The notes: a model not told the origin generated them from the letters alone. Numbered from the stretch's first letter, positions 34,417-42,997 are shown. The stretch is DNA of 64,000 bases from Oscillospiraceae bacterium (GCA_022793675.1 JAAWDH010000048.1:27339-91338), one strand, 5' to 3'. Numbers and translations: made by a program.

Positions 34417-35869
34417 CGGCAACAGCTTTAAATATGAGATGGAAAATATCGCCAGGCTTTTCTTTCCACTGCGGCGTTTTGATTTTTGCTATGAGCCGGA
34501 CACGCTGCCTGGCGGCGACCGGATATGGATTTTCCGCCAATATGCCGATGGGGAAACGCTGCTGAAAGTATCTGTGCAGTCTGGGGATTTTTTGCAGGAT
34601 CTGGAAAGCAGGCTTTCGGGGGAAGCTCCCGACGGTGAATGCGAGCTGGAACTCGGGCGGCTTCTCTATCGGATTTTGCAAAGCCACACCGGTATCACGC
34701 CCAAGTGGGGCATCCTCACTGGGGTGAGGCCGGTCAAATGGGCTGCCGAGCGGCTGGACGCCGGCATGGAGGAGGAAGGGATCTGCCGGGAACTTGCGGA
34801 AAACCTCTATGCCGCGCCAGAGAAGACCCGCCTTGCAATAGAGGTCGCCCAGGTGCAGCGTCCCATCTTGGCTGCCTTGCACCCAAGGGACTTCAGCCTT
34901 TATATCTCCATCCCTTACTGCCCCAGCCGATGCAGCTATTGTTCTTTTGTCTCCCATGCCATCACCCAGAAAAAGGCGTTGGAATTGGTGCCGAAATACC
35001 TGAAACATCTTGTAAAGGAGATTTACTTTACAGCCGAAATAGCCCGTAACGCCGGGCTTTTCCTGCGCAGCGTCTACATTGGCGGCGGTACGCCCACCAG
35101 CCTTACCGCCGCGCAGCTGCGGGAGGTCTGCGCAGCCGTCAAAGCCTGTTTCCCGTTGTCAGAAAAGGTAGAATACACCATCGAGGCGGGCCGCGCCGAC
35201 ACCATCGACGCTGAGAAGCTCGCTGTCATCAAAGAGGCGGGCGCTGGGCGGATCAGCATCAACCCCCAGACCTTCTCCGATGAGGTGCTCCAAAAAATTG
35301 GCCGGGCGCATACCGCCGCCCAGGTTATCGGCAGCTACCGGCTTGCCAGGGAAGTTGGGTTTGACGCGATCAATATGGACTTTATCGCTGGGCTTCCCGG
35401 CGAAACAGTCGAAGGATTCTGCCGCAGCATTGACAAGGCGGCGGCCCTTTCGCCGGAAAATGTGACTGTCCATACATTGGCCATTAAGCGCTCATCGGCG
35501 CTTTTTGCCGACGGCCATCGGGCAGAAGATTACCGCGCGGTACAGCAGATGGTGGACTACGCGCGGGCGCGGCTGTCGGCGGCAGGCTACCAGCCCTATT
35601 ACCTCTATCGGCAGAAAAACTCGGTAGGGAACCTAGAGAATGTCGGCTATGCCAAACCTGGCAAGGCGGGGCGCTATAACGTCTACATTATGGAGGAGGT
35701 GCAGACGATCCTCGCCGTGGGGGCGGGGGCAGTGACAAAGGTGGTGCTGCCCGGCCGCATTGAGCGGGCGTTCAATTACAAATACCCCTATGAATATGTG
35801 ACCCAGTTTGACGATATACTGGCGAGGAAGCGGGCGCTTGCGTCGCTGCTCGCTGGGCTTGGCAACTAA
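34400..35869 (+). CDS. hemZ: Radical SAM coproporphyrinogen dehydrogenase-like protein HemZ
   Basis: A 489-residue HemN-related radical SAM protein. The cluster motif C-P-S-R-C-S-Y-C is near 173-180, followed by G-G-G-T-P-T near 231-236 and the Y-L-Y-R-Q-K-N block near 396-402 typical of HemZ. The N-terminal 160 residues form the extra domain seen in HemZ. By homology it would act in anaerobic oxidative decarboxylation of coproporphyrinogen III, although many clostridial members lack the rest of the pathway and may have another role. The start overlaps the MBL gene by 17 nt, so translation is coupled. Confidence 0.9.
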   Translation: MTICFSGNSFKYEMENIARLFFPLRRFDFCYEPDTLPGGDRIWIFRQYADGETLLKVSVQSGDFLQDLESRLSGEAPDGECELELGRLLYRILQSHTGITPKWGILTGVRPVKWAAERLDAGMEEEGICRELAENLYAAPEKTRLAIEVAQVQRPILAALHPRDFSLYISIPYCPSRCSYCSFVSHAITQKKALELVPKYLKHLVKEIYFTAEIARNAGLFLRSVYIGGGTPTSLTAAQLREVCAAVKACFPLSEKVEYTIEAGRADTIDAEKLAVIKEAGAGRISINPQTFSDEVLQKIGRAHTAAQVIGSYRLAREVGFDAINMDFIAGLPGETVEGFCRSIDKAAALSPENVTVHTLAIKRSSALFADGHRAEDYRAVQQMVDYARARLSAAGYQPYYLYRQKNSVGNLENVGYAKPGKAGRYNVYIMEEVQTILAVGAGAVTKVVLPGRIERAFNYKYPYEYVTQFDDILARKRALASLLAGLGN

Positions 35870-35896
35870 ACCCTGGAAAAAACTGTCCTTTTCTGC

Positions 35897-35925
35897 TTGA
35901 CAGAAAAGGATATCTCCGTTATGAT
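35897..35925 (+). promoter_or_regulatory. Promoter of the uridine-kinase-like gene
   Basis: TTGACA at 35897-35902, 17-nt spacer, TATGAT at 35920-35925, about 105 nt before the start codon. Confidence 0.75.
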
Positions 35926-36030
35926 ATTCTGTAACGGGTAAAAACGCTGCTTAGCATTGGAAATATAAATTTGGCTGTCACGCCGCCCCTTCTCTGAAGG
36001 CGCATGGCAACCCCAAAAAGAGGTGGAGAA

Positions 36031-36978
36031 ATGGTAACAGATGAGAAAAAAAGAGTAGAGCTGGAAGCGCTTATAAAACTAGCGGAGGAGCGTCCAGAGG
36101 AGCTAGTCCGGATTTCGGAGGAGCGCTACCGCCGCCAGATCGCCGAGGTGGCCGACCGGTTCTGCGAGGGCTTTGAGCAGAACCCGCATATTTTGCTGGC
36201 GGGGCCGAGCAGTTCCGGGAAGACAACGACGTCGCTGAACCTGGAGACGGAACTGATGAGGCGGGGGATACGCACTATTGCAGTGTCGCTTGACGACTTT
36301 TTCGTCGACCGGCAGCTGGCTAAGTATCTGCCCGACGGTACCCAGGATTTAGAGGACCCGGAACTGGTGGACCTGGCCGAGTTGGAGCGCTGTCTGTCCG
36401 AACTGACGGGACAGGGGCGCTGCGAATTCCCCATCTACGACTTTTCTGTGGGGCAGCGCAGCAAAACCCGGCGGCCGCTGGTCTTTGACAGCCGCACGGC
36501 GGTGATCATTGAAGGCATCCATGCCCTAAACCCGATGATCTGCAAACGGCCTTTTTTCAAAGGAACCATGAAGCTCTATATTTCCATCAAAACCGAATAT
36601 TACCTAGGCGGGCAGCGTATCCTGAATACTAGGGAGGCGCGGCTGATGCGGCGGATCATCCGCGACAGCAACTTCCGCGCCTGCCCGCCGGCGGCGACGC
36701 TGGGAATGTGGGGCAACGTGGTAGCCGGGGAGGAACGCTATATCCGCCCTTTCCGCACGGAGGCGGACTATTGGATCGATTCGCTGCACCTCTATGAACC
36801 GATGCTTTATAAGCCGGTGCTGGAACCGATGCTTGCCCCCTTACAAGGCTCGCGCGTTTGCGGCGAGGCGGCAGGGCGGCTGCTGGAGGCCCTGGAAGGG
36901 CTGCCGGCAGTAGCTGTAAAAGGGATCCCCGCCGATTCGCTGATGCGGGAATTCCTGCCTCTTGGCGGCGAGGATTAA
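36031..36978 (+). CDS. Uridine kinase/phosphoribulokinase-family nucleoside kinase
   Basis: A 315-residue P-loop kinase. Walker A is A-G-P-S-S-S-G-K-T-T near 57-66; D-D-F-F-V-D near 89-94 and the later I-I-E-G-I-H-A-L-N near 160-168 are the uridine-kinase family patterns. Length exceeds that of classical Udk (about 210) because of N- and C-terminal extensions, so the natural substrate could differ. ATG 36031 has AGGTGGAG upstream; an earlier ATG at 36004 is less supported. Confidence 0.85.
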   Translation: MVTDEKKRVELEALIKLAEERPEELVRISEERYRRQIAEVADRFCEGFEQNPHILLAGPSSSGKTTTSLNLETELMRRGIRTIAVSLDDFFVDRQLAKYLPDGTQDLEDPELVDLAELERCLSELTGQGRCEFPIYDFSVGQRSKTRRPLVFDSRTAVIIEGIHALNPMICKRPFFKGTMKLYISIKTEYYLGGQRILNTREARLMRRIIRDSNFRACPPAATLGMWGNVVAGEERYIRPFRTEADYWIDSLHLYEPMLYKPVLEPMLAPLQGSRVCGEAAGRLLEALEGLPAVAVKGIPADSLMREFLPLGGED

Positions 36979-37052
36979 GGCGTTTTAGCCAGTTTTGCGG
37001 GAAAATTCAATTTCAATCAGGAAAAACTTTGCGGCGCATTCACAATTTGTCC

Positions 37053-37081
37053 TTGAATATTCGCCGCAATTCGAGTATAAT
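37053..37081 (+). promoter_or_regulatory. Promoter of the zinc-ribbon gene
   Basis: TTGAAT at 37053-37058, 17-nt spacer, TATAAT at 37076-37081. Confidence 0.75.
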
Positions 37082-37131
37082 GGCAATATCGGAGGCGGTA
37101 AAGCCGCCGGTCAGAAAGGATGGTAGCAACA

Positions 37132-37659
37132 ATGGGATTTTTGGATGAACTCATTGCCTCGGCGAAATCAGTCGTTGGCAAAGCGGAACAACAGACCGAT
37201 AAAATGGTGGAACTCTCCAAGCTCAAATACCAGAGCGCACAGCTGGCGGGCGAACTGAAATCTCTTTATGAGAAGCTGGGCCGCGCCGTCTATGAAATGA
37301 TGAACAGCGAGTACGAAAACAAAGAGCTGGTAGATTCGCTGGCTGAGGAAATCACCGAAGTGAAGGCAGCGCTGGCTGTGGTGGACGACAAGATCAACCA
37401 GCGGATGAACCGCCAGATCTGCGCCGCCTGCGGCGCGCAGAACAGCAAGGAGGCCGTCTTCTGCATGAAGTGCGGCGCGAAGCTGGAGACCGAGGAAGCC
37501 CCCGTCCCCTGCGGATGCGGATGCGATGGGGAAACCGAGAACTGCGGCTGCGAGGGCGAGGAGCCCTGCTGTGAAAGCGAAAAGCCTTGCTGCGAGGAAA
37601 ACTGCCAAAATACCTGCGGCGCGGATGGGGAAAAAGAGACGGAGAAGACAGAGGAATGA
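37132..37659 (+). CDS. Coiled-coil zinc-ribbon protein with Cys-rich tail
   Basis: A 175-residue protein. Residues 1-90 are helical and coiled-coil like. A zinc ribbon follows, C-A-A-C-G...C-M-K-C-G near 98-117. The last 50 residues are unusual: about fourteen cysteines mixed with Glu and Gly (C-G-C-G-C, C-C-E-S, C-C-E-E). The ribbon is common in small Firmicutes proteins of unknown role; the tail resembles a metal-binding or redox-active segment. ATG 37132 is 12 nt from AAAGGA and ATG 37120 directly follows it, so the start is not certain. Confidence 0.7.
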   Translation: MGFLDELIASAKSVVGKAEQQTDKMVELSKLKYQSAQLAGELKSLYEKLGRAVYEMMNSEYENKELVDSLAEEITEVKAALAVVDDKINQRMNRQICAACGAQNSKEAVFCMKCGAKLETEEAPVPCGCGCDGETENCGCEGEEPCCESEKPCCEENCQNTCGADGEKETEKTEE

Positions 37660-37815
37660 TGAAGGCCGGTAAAGCCTGAGCCTTTGTTCCTTTCCGCCTG
37701 CGGAAAGGGATGTAGTCTGGGGACGGATGTACGAAAACGGCGTTTTCTGCATTCGTTCCCGGATTTTCGTTTGTTATTCGCCCCAGGGCGGCAGCCCTCT
37801 GGGGGACGGTGGGGA

Positions 37816-39573
37816 GTGGTGGTATTGCAAAAGAGCAAAGGGCAGAACCTTTTGCGGGGGGCTTCGGTGCTGACGGCGTCGATGCTGATTGTCAAGCTGA
37901 TCGGGGCGGTCTTCAAAATCCCATTGGGGAACATTCTAAACGGCAGTGCCATGGGCTATTTCAACACAGCCTATAACGTTTTTACTATGGTTTACGCCTT
38001 CTCCACCGCCGGCCTGCCTACAGCGATCGCCAAAATGGTGGCCGAACAGGCTGCCCGCGGGCGGTGGCGGGATATCCGCCGCATCCACGACCTGTCCGTC
38101 AAGCTGTTTTTCTTTATGGGCCTTGCCGGTACTGTTTTGATGGCTGCCTTTTCAAAGGTCTATGTCACGGTTGCCGGCAACCCTGGCGCGCTGTTCAGCG
38201 TGCTGGCGATTGCCCCAGCAATCTTTTTCGGCTGCATGATGTCGGCCTACCGCGGTTACTACGAAGGGCTGCGCAATATGACCCCGACGGCGGTGTCGCA
38301 GATTGTCGAGGTCGTGGCAAAACTGGTGTTCGGACTGAGCCTTTCGGTGCTGGTCGTGATGTACGGCAATGCCCAGTTTGAAGCGGGGAAAGAGGTCTTC
38401 GGGGTCTTGTGCCGCAATGAGGCTGAGGCCACAGCGGCTGCCGCGCCTTACGCTTCTGCCGCCGCGATTTTGGGGGTCACGCTGAGCACGCTGGTCGGGA
38501 CGGTCTTCCTGCTGCTGCGGCACCGCTTCCGCGGCGACGAAGTCACACCAGAGGATTTGAAATACTCGCCGAGGGCGATGCGCAGCCAGGTATTATTGGT
38601 GCGGCTCGTCAAAATCGCCATCCCTATTTCGTTGGGGTCGATTGTCATGAACGTAGCCCAGGCGGTAGACACTGTCACCATCATCAACTGCTTGGAAGTG
38701 GCCTTCCGCAAGTTCCCCAGTGCAATGGCCGAAATCTTTTCGCAGTTGATCCCGGCCGAGGTGATGGCGGCCGGCAGCGGCGAGGCCGCCAACTTCGTCT
38801 TTGGCTCCTACAGTGGCTATGCGCTGTCCGTTTTTAATCTGGTACCGGCTTTTACGAGCATCTTCGGCAAGAGCGCCTTGCCCAACGTGGCGACCTGCTG
38901 GTCGTCAGGCGACCGCAAAGGGACGCGGGTCAACATCGAATCGGTGGTACGGATGACCAGCATGATCGCTGCACCGGCAAGTTTTGGCATCTTCTTTATG
39001 GCAAAGCCCATCTTGGCGCTGCTCTACCCCAAAATGGCGGCCGAGGTGGCAATTGCTTCCGGGGTGCTGAGCTGGCAGGGGCTTTCGCTGGTCTTTTTAG
39101 GGCTGACAGTACCGCTGTTTGCAGTGCTGCAGGGCTTGGGGGAGGTCGGGCTGCCGCCCAAGTATATGCTGGCAGGCATGGCGGTGAAGCTGGGGGTCAA
39201 CATGATCACGATCATCCCCGCCGTCAATGTCAACGGCGCCGCAGCCGGTACGGGGGCCTGCTATGTAGTGATCCTCATCCTGTCCATCCGCGGCATCAAA
39301 CAAGTCACCCATATCCGCTTCTCTTTTATGCGGCTATTGGCAAAACCGCTCCTTTGCGGATTCCTCTGCGGCTTTTCAGCTTGGGGGGTGTACAGCCTGC
39401 TGACCGGTATTGTCTCGGAACGGCTTTTGACCCTGCTGGCAGTGGCTTTTGCAGCGATGGTCTACCTGTTGGCGCTGCTTCTGACAAAGGCGCTCTGCCG
39501 CGACGATATAATTATGCTGCCTGGCGGAGAAAAATTTGCAAAACTACTTGCAAAATACCACTGTTTGGGGTAA
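37816..39573 (+). CDS. SpoVB-like polysaccharide/lipid flippase (MOP superfamily)
   Basis: About 585 residues with some 14 transmembrane helices and the MVF/PST fold of lipid-linked sugar flippases. The opening G-A-x-x-L-T-A-S-M-L-I-V-K-L-I-G-A-V-F and the block near P-L-G-N resemble SpoVB and its paralogues. It would move lipid II or another precursor across the membrane. Several starts are possible: GTG 37816 and 37819 and TTG 37825; GGGGAG stands before them. The frame continues upstream to 37684 without a ribosome site. Confidence 0.82.
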   Translation: MVVLQKSKGQNLLRGASVLTASMLIVKLIGAVFKIPLGNILNGSAMGYFNTAYNVFTMVYAFSTAGLPTAIAKMVAEQAARGRWRDIRRIHDLSVKLFFFMGLAGTVLMAAFSKVYVTVAGNPGALFSVLAIAPAIFFGCMMSAYRGYYEGLRNMTPTAVSQIVEVVAKLVFGLSLSVLVVMYGNAQFEAGKEVFGVLCRNEAEATAAAAPYASAAAILGVTLSTLVGTVFLLLRHRFRGDEVTPEDLKYSPRAMRSQVLLVRLVKIAIPISLGSIVMNVAQAVDTVTIINCLEVAFRKFPSAMAEIFSQLIPAEVMAAGSGEAANFVFGSYSGYALSVFNLVPAFTSIFGKSALPNVATCWSSGDRKGTRVNIESVVRMTSMIAAPASFGIFFMAKPILALLYPKMAAEVAIASGVLSWQGLSLVFLGLTVPLFAVLQGLGEVGLPPKYMLAGMAVKLGVNMITIIPAVNVNGAAAGTGACYVVILILSIRGIKQVTHIRFSFMRLLAKPLLCGFLCGFSAWGVYSLLTGIVSERLLTLLAVAFAAMVYLLALLLTKALCRDDIIMLPGGEKFAKLLAKYHCLG

Positions 39574-39576
39574 AAT
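39548..39576 (+). promoter_or_regulatory. mazG promoter
   Basis: TTGCAA at 39548-39553, 17-nt spacer, TAAAAT at 39571-39576. It lies across the end of the flippase gene. Confidence 0.6.
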
Positions 39577-39616
39577 GTATAGGTAACCATTATTTTCGTG
39601 CGGGAGGATAAAAACG

Positions 39617-40414
39617 ATGCCGGATTACCCTGTAAAAGAGCGATACACGATAGAGGATCTTCGACAGATTGTTGCTATCCTCCGCGGCAAGGATGGCTGC
39701 CCTTGGGATAGGGAGCAGACCCACCAGAGCATCCGCCGGGACTTCATTGAGGAAACCTATGAGGCGGTGGAAGCCATTGATCTTGGCGATGCCGACCTGC
39801 TCCGGGAGGAGCTGGGGGACGTGCTGCTGCAGGTGGTGTTCCATGCCCGGCTGGAGGAAGAGGAGGGCCGGTTCGCGCTGGAGGATGTGGTCAGCGACAT
39901 CTGTAAAAAGCTGATTGTCCGCCACCCCCATGTTTTCGGCGATGTAACAGTCAGCTCTTTGGGCGAATTGCTGCAGAACTGGGAAGCCATTAAAAACGAA
40001 AAGAAGGGCGTTGCGTCCTACACTGAGACGCTGGAGCTGGTGCCTAAGGTCTACCCTGGGCTGATGCGCGCCCAGAAGGTCGCCAAGCGGGCCGCTAAGG
40101 CGGGGTTCTGCTTTGGCTCCCTAGAGGCCGCTTTCGCAGATGTCCGGGCTGAGCTGGCCGAACTTTCCGAAGCTGTCGGCAGGGGGGATAAGCCCCAGGC
40201 CAAAGAGGAGCTGGGCGACTTGCTGTTCGCCTGCGCCAACCTTGCCCGCCATCTGGGGGAGGACGCCGAGGAAGCGTTAAGCTTCAGCTGTGAGAAATTC
40301 ATTGCCCGTTTCCGGGCAGTCGAGGCCATGGCCCGGGAAGCTGGGCAGGATATGGCGGCACTTTCCGATGAGGAGCGCGCTGCGCTTTGGGGGAAGGCCA
40401 AGGAAAATAGCTGA
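39617..40414 (+). CDS. mazG: Nucleoside triphosphate pyrophosphohydrolase MazG
   Basis: A 265-residue all-alpha NTP pyrophosphatase with two MazG units. The first has C-P-W-D-R-E-Q-T-H near 28-36 and E-E-T-Y-E near 45-49, E-E-L-G-D near 64-68 (metal-binding acids). The second begins near 175 (E-L-A-E-L-S-E-A) with E-E-L-G-D-L near 197-202. It hydrolyses NTPs to NMP and PPi, cleaning nucleotide pools and affecting ppGpp. No toxin-antitoxin gene (mazEF) is next to it. AGGAGG-like GGGAGG precedes the ATG. Confidence 0.95.
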   Translation: MPDYPVKERYTIEDLRQIVAILRGKDGCPWDREQTHQSIRRDFIEETYEAVEAIDLGDADLLREELGDVLLQVVFHARLEEEEGRFALEDVVSDICKKLIVRHPHVFGDVTVSSLGELLQNWEAIKNEKKGVASYTETLELVPKVYPGLMRAQKVAKRAAKAGFCFGSLEAAFADVRAELAELSEAVGRGDKPQAKEELGDLLFACANLARHLGEDAEEALSFSCEKFIARFRAVEAMAREAGQDMAALSDEERAALWGKAKENS

Positions 40415-40465
40415 TAAACGCCGCTTTGGGCGTTTATGGATAATCAAAACTGGAGGATAATTTTT

Positions 40466-40744
40466 ATGACAAAGAGCGATTTGATCAGCAGCGTGGCAGA
40501 GAAAACCAATCTGTCCAAGAAGGATGCCGAGCAGGCCGTTTCGGCTGTTTTTGACAGTATCACTGAGGCGCTGGCTGCCGACGATAAGGTTCAGCTGGTG
40601 GGTTTCGGTACCTTTGAGGTCCGCGACCGTGCCGCCCGGATCGGCCAAAACCCCTCTACCCATGAACTGATTGAGATCCCGGCTTCCAAAGTGCCCGCCT
40701 TTAAGGCTGGCAAGGGCCTCAAGGATGCTGTGGCAAAGAAATAA
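40466..40744 (+). CDS. hup: HU-family DNA-binding protein
   Basis: A 92-residue HU. The motif M-T-K-S-D-L-I at the N-terminus, G-F-G-T-F-E-V-R near 46-53 and N-P-S-T-H (N-P-x-T in the arm) near 66-70, then [11 protein letters not shown] near 79-89. It bends and compacts DNA as a dimer. ATG 40466 follows TGGAGGA; the ATG at 40436 has none. It is followed by the three-way-junction element. Confidence 0.96.
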   Translation: MTKSDLISSVAEKTNLSKKDAEQAVSAVFDSITEALAADDKVQLVGFGTFEVRDRAARIGQNPSTHELIEIPASKVPAFKAGKGLKDAVAKK

Positions 40745-40756
40745 GGCCTAATGCAA

Positions 40757-40862
40757 AGGCCTCATCCCCATTGTCAAGGCTTGTCGGGCGTTTCGTCCGG
40801 CGTTGGCGGCGGCTGGCATCTCCGCCGCGGCCTTGCAGGGGGATGGGCCTCTTTTCTTTTTA
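40757..40862 (+). ncRNA. Structured RNA element after hup (three-way junction)
   Basis: A roughly 95-nt segment that can fold compactly. P1a pairs 40757-40769 with 40839-40850 (12 bp, one bulged T). P1b pairs 40775-40780 with 40830-40835. Inside are two hairpins, 40783-40790 with 40794-40801 and 40806-40812 with 40822-40828. TTTTCTTTTTAT follows. It may simply be an elaborate terminator of hup, or a small RNA or cis element for rqcP. Confidence 0.5.
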
Positions 40863-40887
40863 TTGAATTTTAAGGAGGTCATACGCT

Positions 40888-41127
40888 ATGCGGCTGGACA
40901 AATACCTAAAGGTGACAAGGCTTATCAAACGCCGTACTATCGCCAACGAAGCCTGCGATGCCGGACGGGTACTGGTTAATGGCAAGCCTGCCCGGGCGTC
41001 TTACGACGTTAAGGTTGGGGATATCATTGAGATTGGCATTGGCCGCCCTATCAAGGCCAGGGTGCTGACGGTATCGGAATTTTCTACCAAGGAGACCGCT
41101 TCCCAGCAGTATGAGCTGCTAAGCTGA
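40888..41127 (+). CDS. rqcP: S4-domain RNA-binding protein RqcP
   Basis: A 79-residue S4 protein with M-R-L-D-K-Y-L-K-V-T-R-L-I-K-R-R near 1-16 and V-N-G-K-P-A-R-A-S near 33-41. The family (RqcP/YabO, related to Hsp15) binds stalled 50S subunits in ribosome quality control. The position before yabP-yabQ-divIC-yabR matches the gene order of Bacillus and Clostridia. AGGAGG is 10 nt before the ATG. Confidence 0.94.
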   Translation: MRLDKYLKVTRLIKRRTIANEACDAGRVLVNGKPARASYDVKVGDIIEIGIGRPIKARVLTVSEFSTKETASQQYELLS

Positions 41128-41184
41128 GCATAAACGGCCCGTCTGCCGCATATCTTTTCTGTGACAGAGAAAGGACGGATGGAT

Positions 41185-41463
41185 ATGCAGGAGGAAAAGA
41201 GCTTCAAACAGCCTCATCAGCTGATTTTGGAGGAACGGGGCCGGCTTTCGGTCTCGGGGGTGCAGGATGTGGACTGTTTTGATGAATCGACGGTGGTGCT
41301 GTTCACCTCGCTGGGACGGCTGGTGATCAAGGGGCGGTCGCTGCGGGTCAGCGGCTTCAGCGTTGAGACCGGCGACTTTGCGCTGGAAGGCGAGGTCGAT
41401 TCCCTCGTTTATTCGGAAGACCAGAAAAACAGGGGCGGCTTTTTTGCCGGCCTGTTCCGATAG
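41185..41463 (+). CDS. yabP: Sporulation protein YabP
   Basis: A 92-residue YabP/YqfC-family protein, needed for spore coat or cortex assembly in Bacillus. The conserved part is V-S-G-V-Q-D-V-D-C-F-D-E, then T-S-L-G-R-L-V-I-K-G near 45-54 and F-S-V-E-T-G near 63-68. The exact start is unclear among ATG 41179, ATG 41185 and GTG 41161; ATG 41185 is best spaced from AAAGGA. Its presence marks the organism as a spore former or a recent descendant of one. Confidence 0.88.
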   Translation: MQEEKSFKQPHQLILEERGRLSVSGVQDVDCFDESTVVLFTSLGRLVIKGRSLRVSGFSVETGDFALEGEVDSLVYSEDQKNRGGFFAGLFR

Positions 41464-41475
41464 GGGGGATGGGGG

Positions 41476-41853
41476 ATTTCTGCGGCGACATGGATTTTTC
41501 TGCAAGCCGTGGTGCTGGGCGGCGTGATTGGCGTGCTTTATGACGGCTTCCGGCTGGCACGGCTGGTTTTCCCCGTCGGCAGGCGGCTGGTGTTTTTGGA
41601 AGACGGCCTTTTCTGCCTAGCTGCCGCGGCGCTGCTTTTCAAGTTCACGCTGCGGCTCTGTAACGGGCAGCTGCGCCTATTCGTGGTAGTGGGGTGCGCC
41701 TTGGGCTTTATCCTCTATTATGGAACGGTCGGTTCGCTGGTCTATGGGGCGGGAAAGGCCCTTACCCAAAGCGTCCGGCGCTTTTTTGGCCGGATCGGCG
41801 CTTTTTTCAGCCAGTTTGTGCGTCGATTATTTGGGCATATTACCGCAAAATAG
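41476..41853 (+). CDS. yabQ: Sporulation protein YabQ
   Basis: A membrane protein of about 114-125 residues and the YabQ pattern V-L-G-G-V-I-G-V-L-Y-D-G-F-R followed by F-L-E-D-G-L-F-C. It has hydrophobic helices near the N-terminus and at 40-75. The frame is open from 41464. Using GTG 41509 would cut the first helix in half, so the gene more likely starts upstream, where only ATT (41476, 41494) or CTG (41500) codons are available after a G-rich ribosome-binding stretch. The start is thus non-standard. It lies 12 nt after yabP. Confidence 0.75.
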   Translation: MSAATWIFLQAVVLGGVIGVLYDGFRLARLVFPVGRRLVFLEDGLFCLAAAALLFKFTLRLCNGQLRLFVVVGCALGFILYYGTVGSLVYGAGKALTQSVRRFFGRIGAFFSQFVRRLFGHITAK

Positions 41854-41915
41854 CGGGATCCATTCAGACAGAACGCCAAAATTTCCGCAAATGGCAGTTT
41901 CTACAAAATTTTCCC

Positions 41916-41944
41916 TTGCAGGCAGGGGCGTTTTGCTGTATAAT
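41916..41944 (+). promoter_or_regulatory. divIC promoter
   Basis: TTGCAG at 41916-41921, 17-nt spacer, TATAAT at 41939-41944. Confidence 0.75.
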
Positions 41945-42070
41945 AATTCTAAGGGACATTCCAGATGGGGCGGTCCCTGGATGGTTACGGTTAAAACGTA
42001 ACGCCGGCCGCGGCAGGGTTTATCTGTCCCGTCGGCAGACAGCTTGAGGCAGGGAAAGGGGAAAGCCGTT

Positions 42071-42361
42071 ATGAGCGGGAAACGCAGCAAAATTAACCGT
42101 ATCTTCAACGTGGCGGTGGCTGCCCTGACCGTCTATCTGGCGGCGTCAGCGCTGATGCTCCAGGTCGATATTTCTTCCTACCGCAGGCAGTTGGAAACGC
42201 TGGAGGCCCAGTATGACGACCAGGTCCTGATCAATAACGAAATGCGGGCGATCTTGGACCAGGGCACCAATAGGGACTATATCATTCGCATGGCCCGGGA
42301 AAAACTGGGGCTTATTTTTCCGGATGAGAAAGTTTTTTACAACGCCTCCGGCAACCAGTAA
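42071..42361 (+). CDS. divIC: Septum formation initiator, DivIC/FtsB family
   Basis: A 96-residue single-pass membrane protein. A short basic N-terminus, one transmembrane helix near 13-33, then a coiled coil near 35-65 and the family end block A-R-E-K-L-G-L-I-F-P-D-E near 74-86. It works with FtsL-type partners in the divisome. ATG 42071 follows GAAAGGGGAAAG. It sits in the conserved yabP-yabQ-divIC-S1 order. Confidence 0.9.
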   Translation: MSGKRSKINRIFNVAVAALTVYLAASALMLQVDISSYRRQLETLEAQYDDQVLINNEMRAILDQGTNRDYIIRMAREKLGLIFPDEKVFYNASGNQ

Positions 42362-42395
42362 GCAGAGTAGTACAACAAGGAGGCAGCTGAGGTAT

Positions 42396-42878
42396 ATGCA
42401 GCTCGAAATTGGAAAGATCTATGAAGGCAAGATAACCGGTATCACAAAGTTTGGCGCTTTTGTGGATCTGGGGGAAGGAAAAACCGGTATGGTCCATATC
42501 TCGGAGGTGGCGCCCACCTATGTCAAGGAGATTACGGATTATCTGTCTCAGGGCCAGACTGTGCGTGTGAAGGTGCTTAATGTGGCCGAGGACGGCAAAA
42601 TCAGCCTGTCAGTCAAGCAGGCGGCCGATCCGCAGCCCCAGCAGCAGCGCCCTTCGCGCCCCAGGCAGCCCCGCCAAAACGGCGGCGACCGCCGGCCTCC
42701 CTTCCAGCAGAGCAGGGATTTTTCCCATCCGCCTCAGCCCCAGGAAAGCAGCGGGAGCAAGGATTTTGAAGATATGCTCAGCCGCTTTATGCAGCGCAGC
42801 GATGAGAAGATGTCCGATCTGAAAAGGACGATGGACACCGGCAGCCGCCGCGGTTCTTATCAGCGCCGCCCTAAGTAA
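42396..42878 (+). CDS. S1-domain RNA-binding protein (YabR-like)
   Basis: A 160-residue protein. The S1 domain occupies residues 1-75 (G-K-I-T-G-I-T-K-F-G-A-F-V-D-L, then G-M-V-H-I-S-E). The rest is a Pro/Gln/Arg-rich, probably disordered tail. The gene follows divIC in the order of B. subtilis yabR. ATG 42396 has GAGG upstream. It would bind RNA; the target is not known. Confidence 0.88.
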   Translation: MQLEIGKIYEGKITGITKFGAFVDLGEGKTGMVHISEVAPTYVKEITDYLSQGQTVRVKVLNVAEDGKISLSVKQAADPQPQQQRPSRPRQPRQNGGDRRPPFQQSRDFSHPPQPQESSGSKDFEDMLSRFMQRSDEKMSDLKRTMDTGSRRGSYQRRPK

Positions 42879-42913
42879 AAGGTGCGCTAAACAGGCTTTG
42901 TTGAAAATAAGCA

Positions 42914-42946
42914 GCCCGGCAAGCAAGGTGGCTTGTCGGGCTTTTT
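42914..42946 (+). terminator. Terminator after the S1 gene
   Basis: An 11-bp stem (42914-42924 with 42931-42941, one G-U) and five T residues. Confidence 0.88.
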
Positions 42947-42997
42947 GATTTGTAGTAATATGCTGTTTTTTAGCAAAAATTAGCCGCTGCAATAAAA

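Noticed and set aside
39617..40414. MazG as part of a mazEF toxin-antitoxin system
   Set aside because: No mazE or mazF next to it, and the protein is a full two-domain house-keeping pyrophosphatase.
41694..42047. 117-codon frame overlapping yabQ and the divIC promoter
   Set aside because: It runs out of frame through the yabQ 3' end and a promoter region with no protein pattern.
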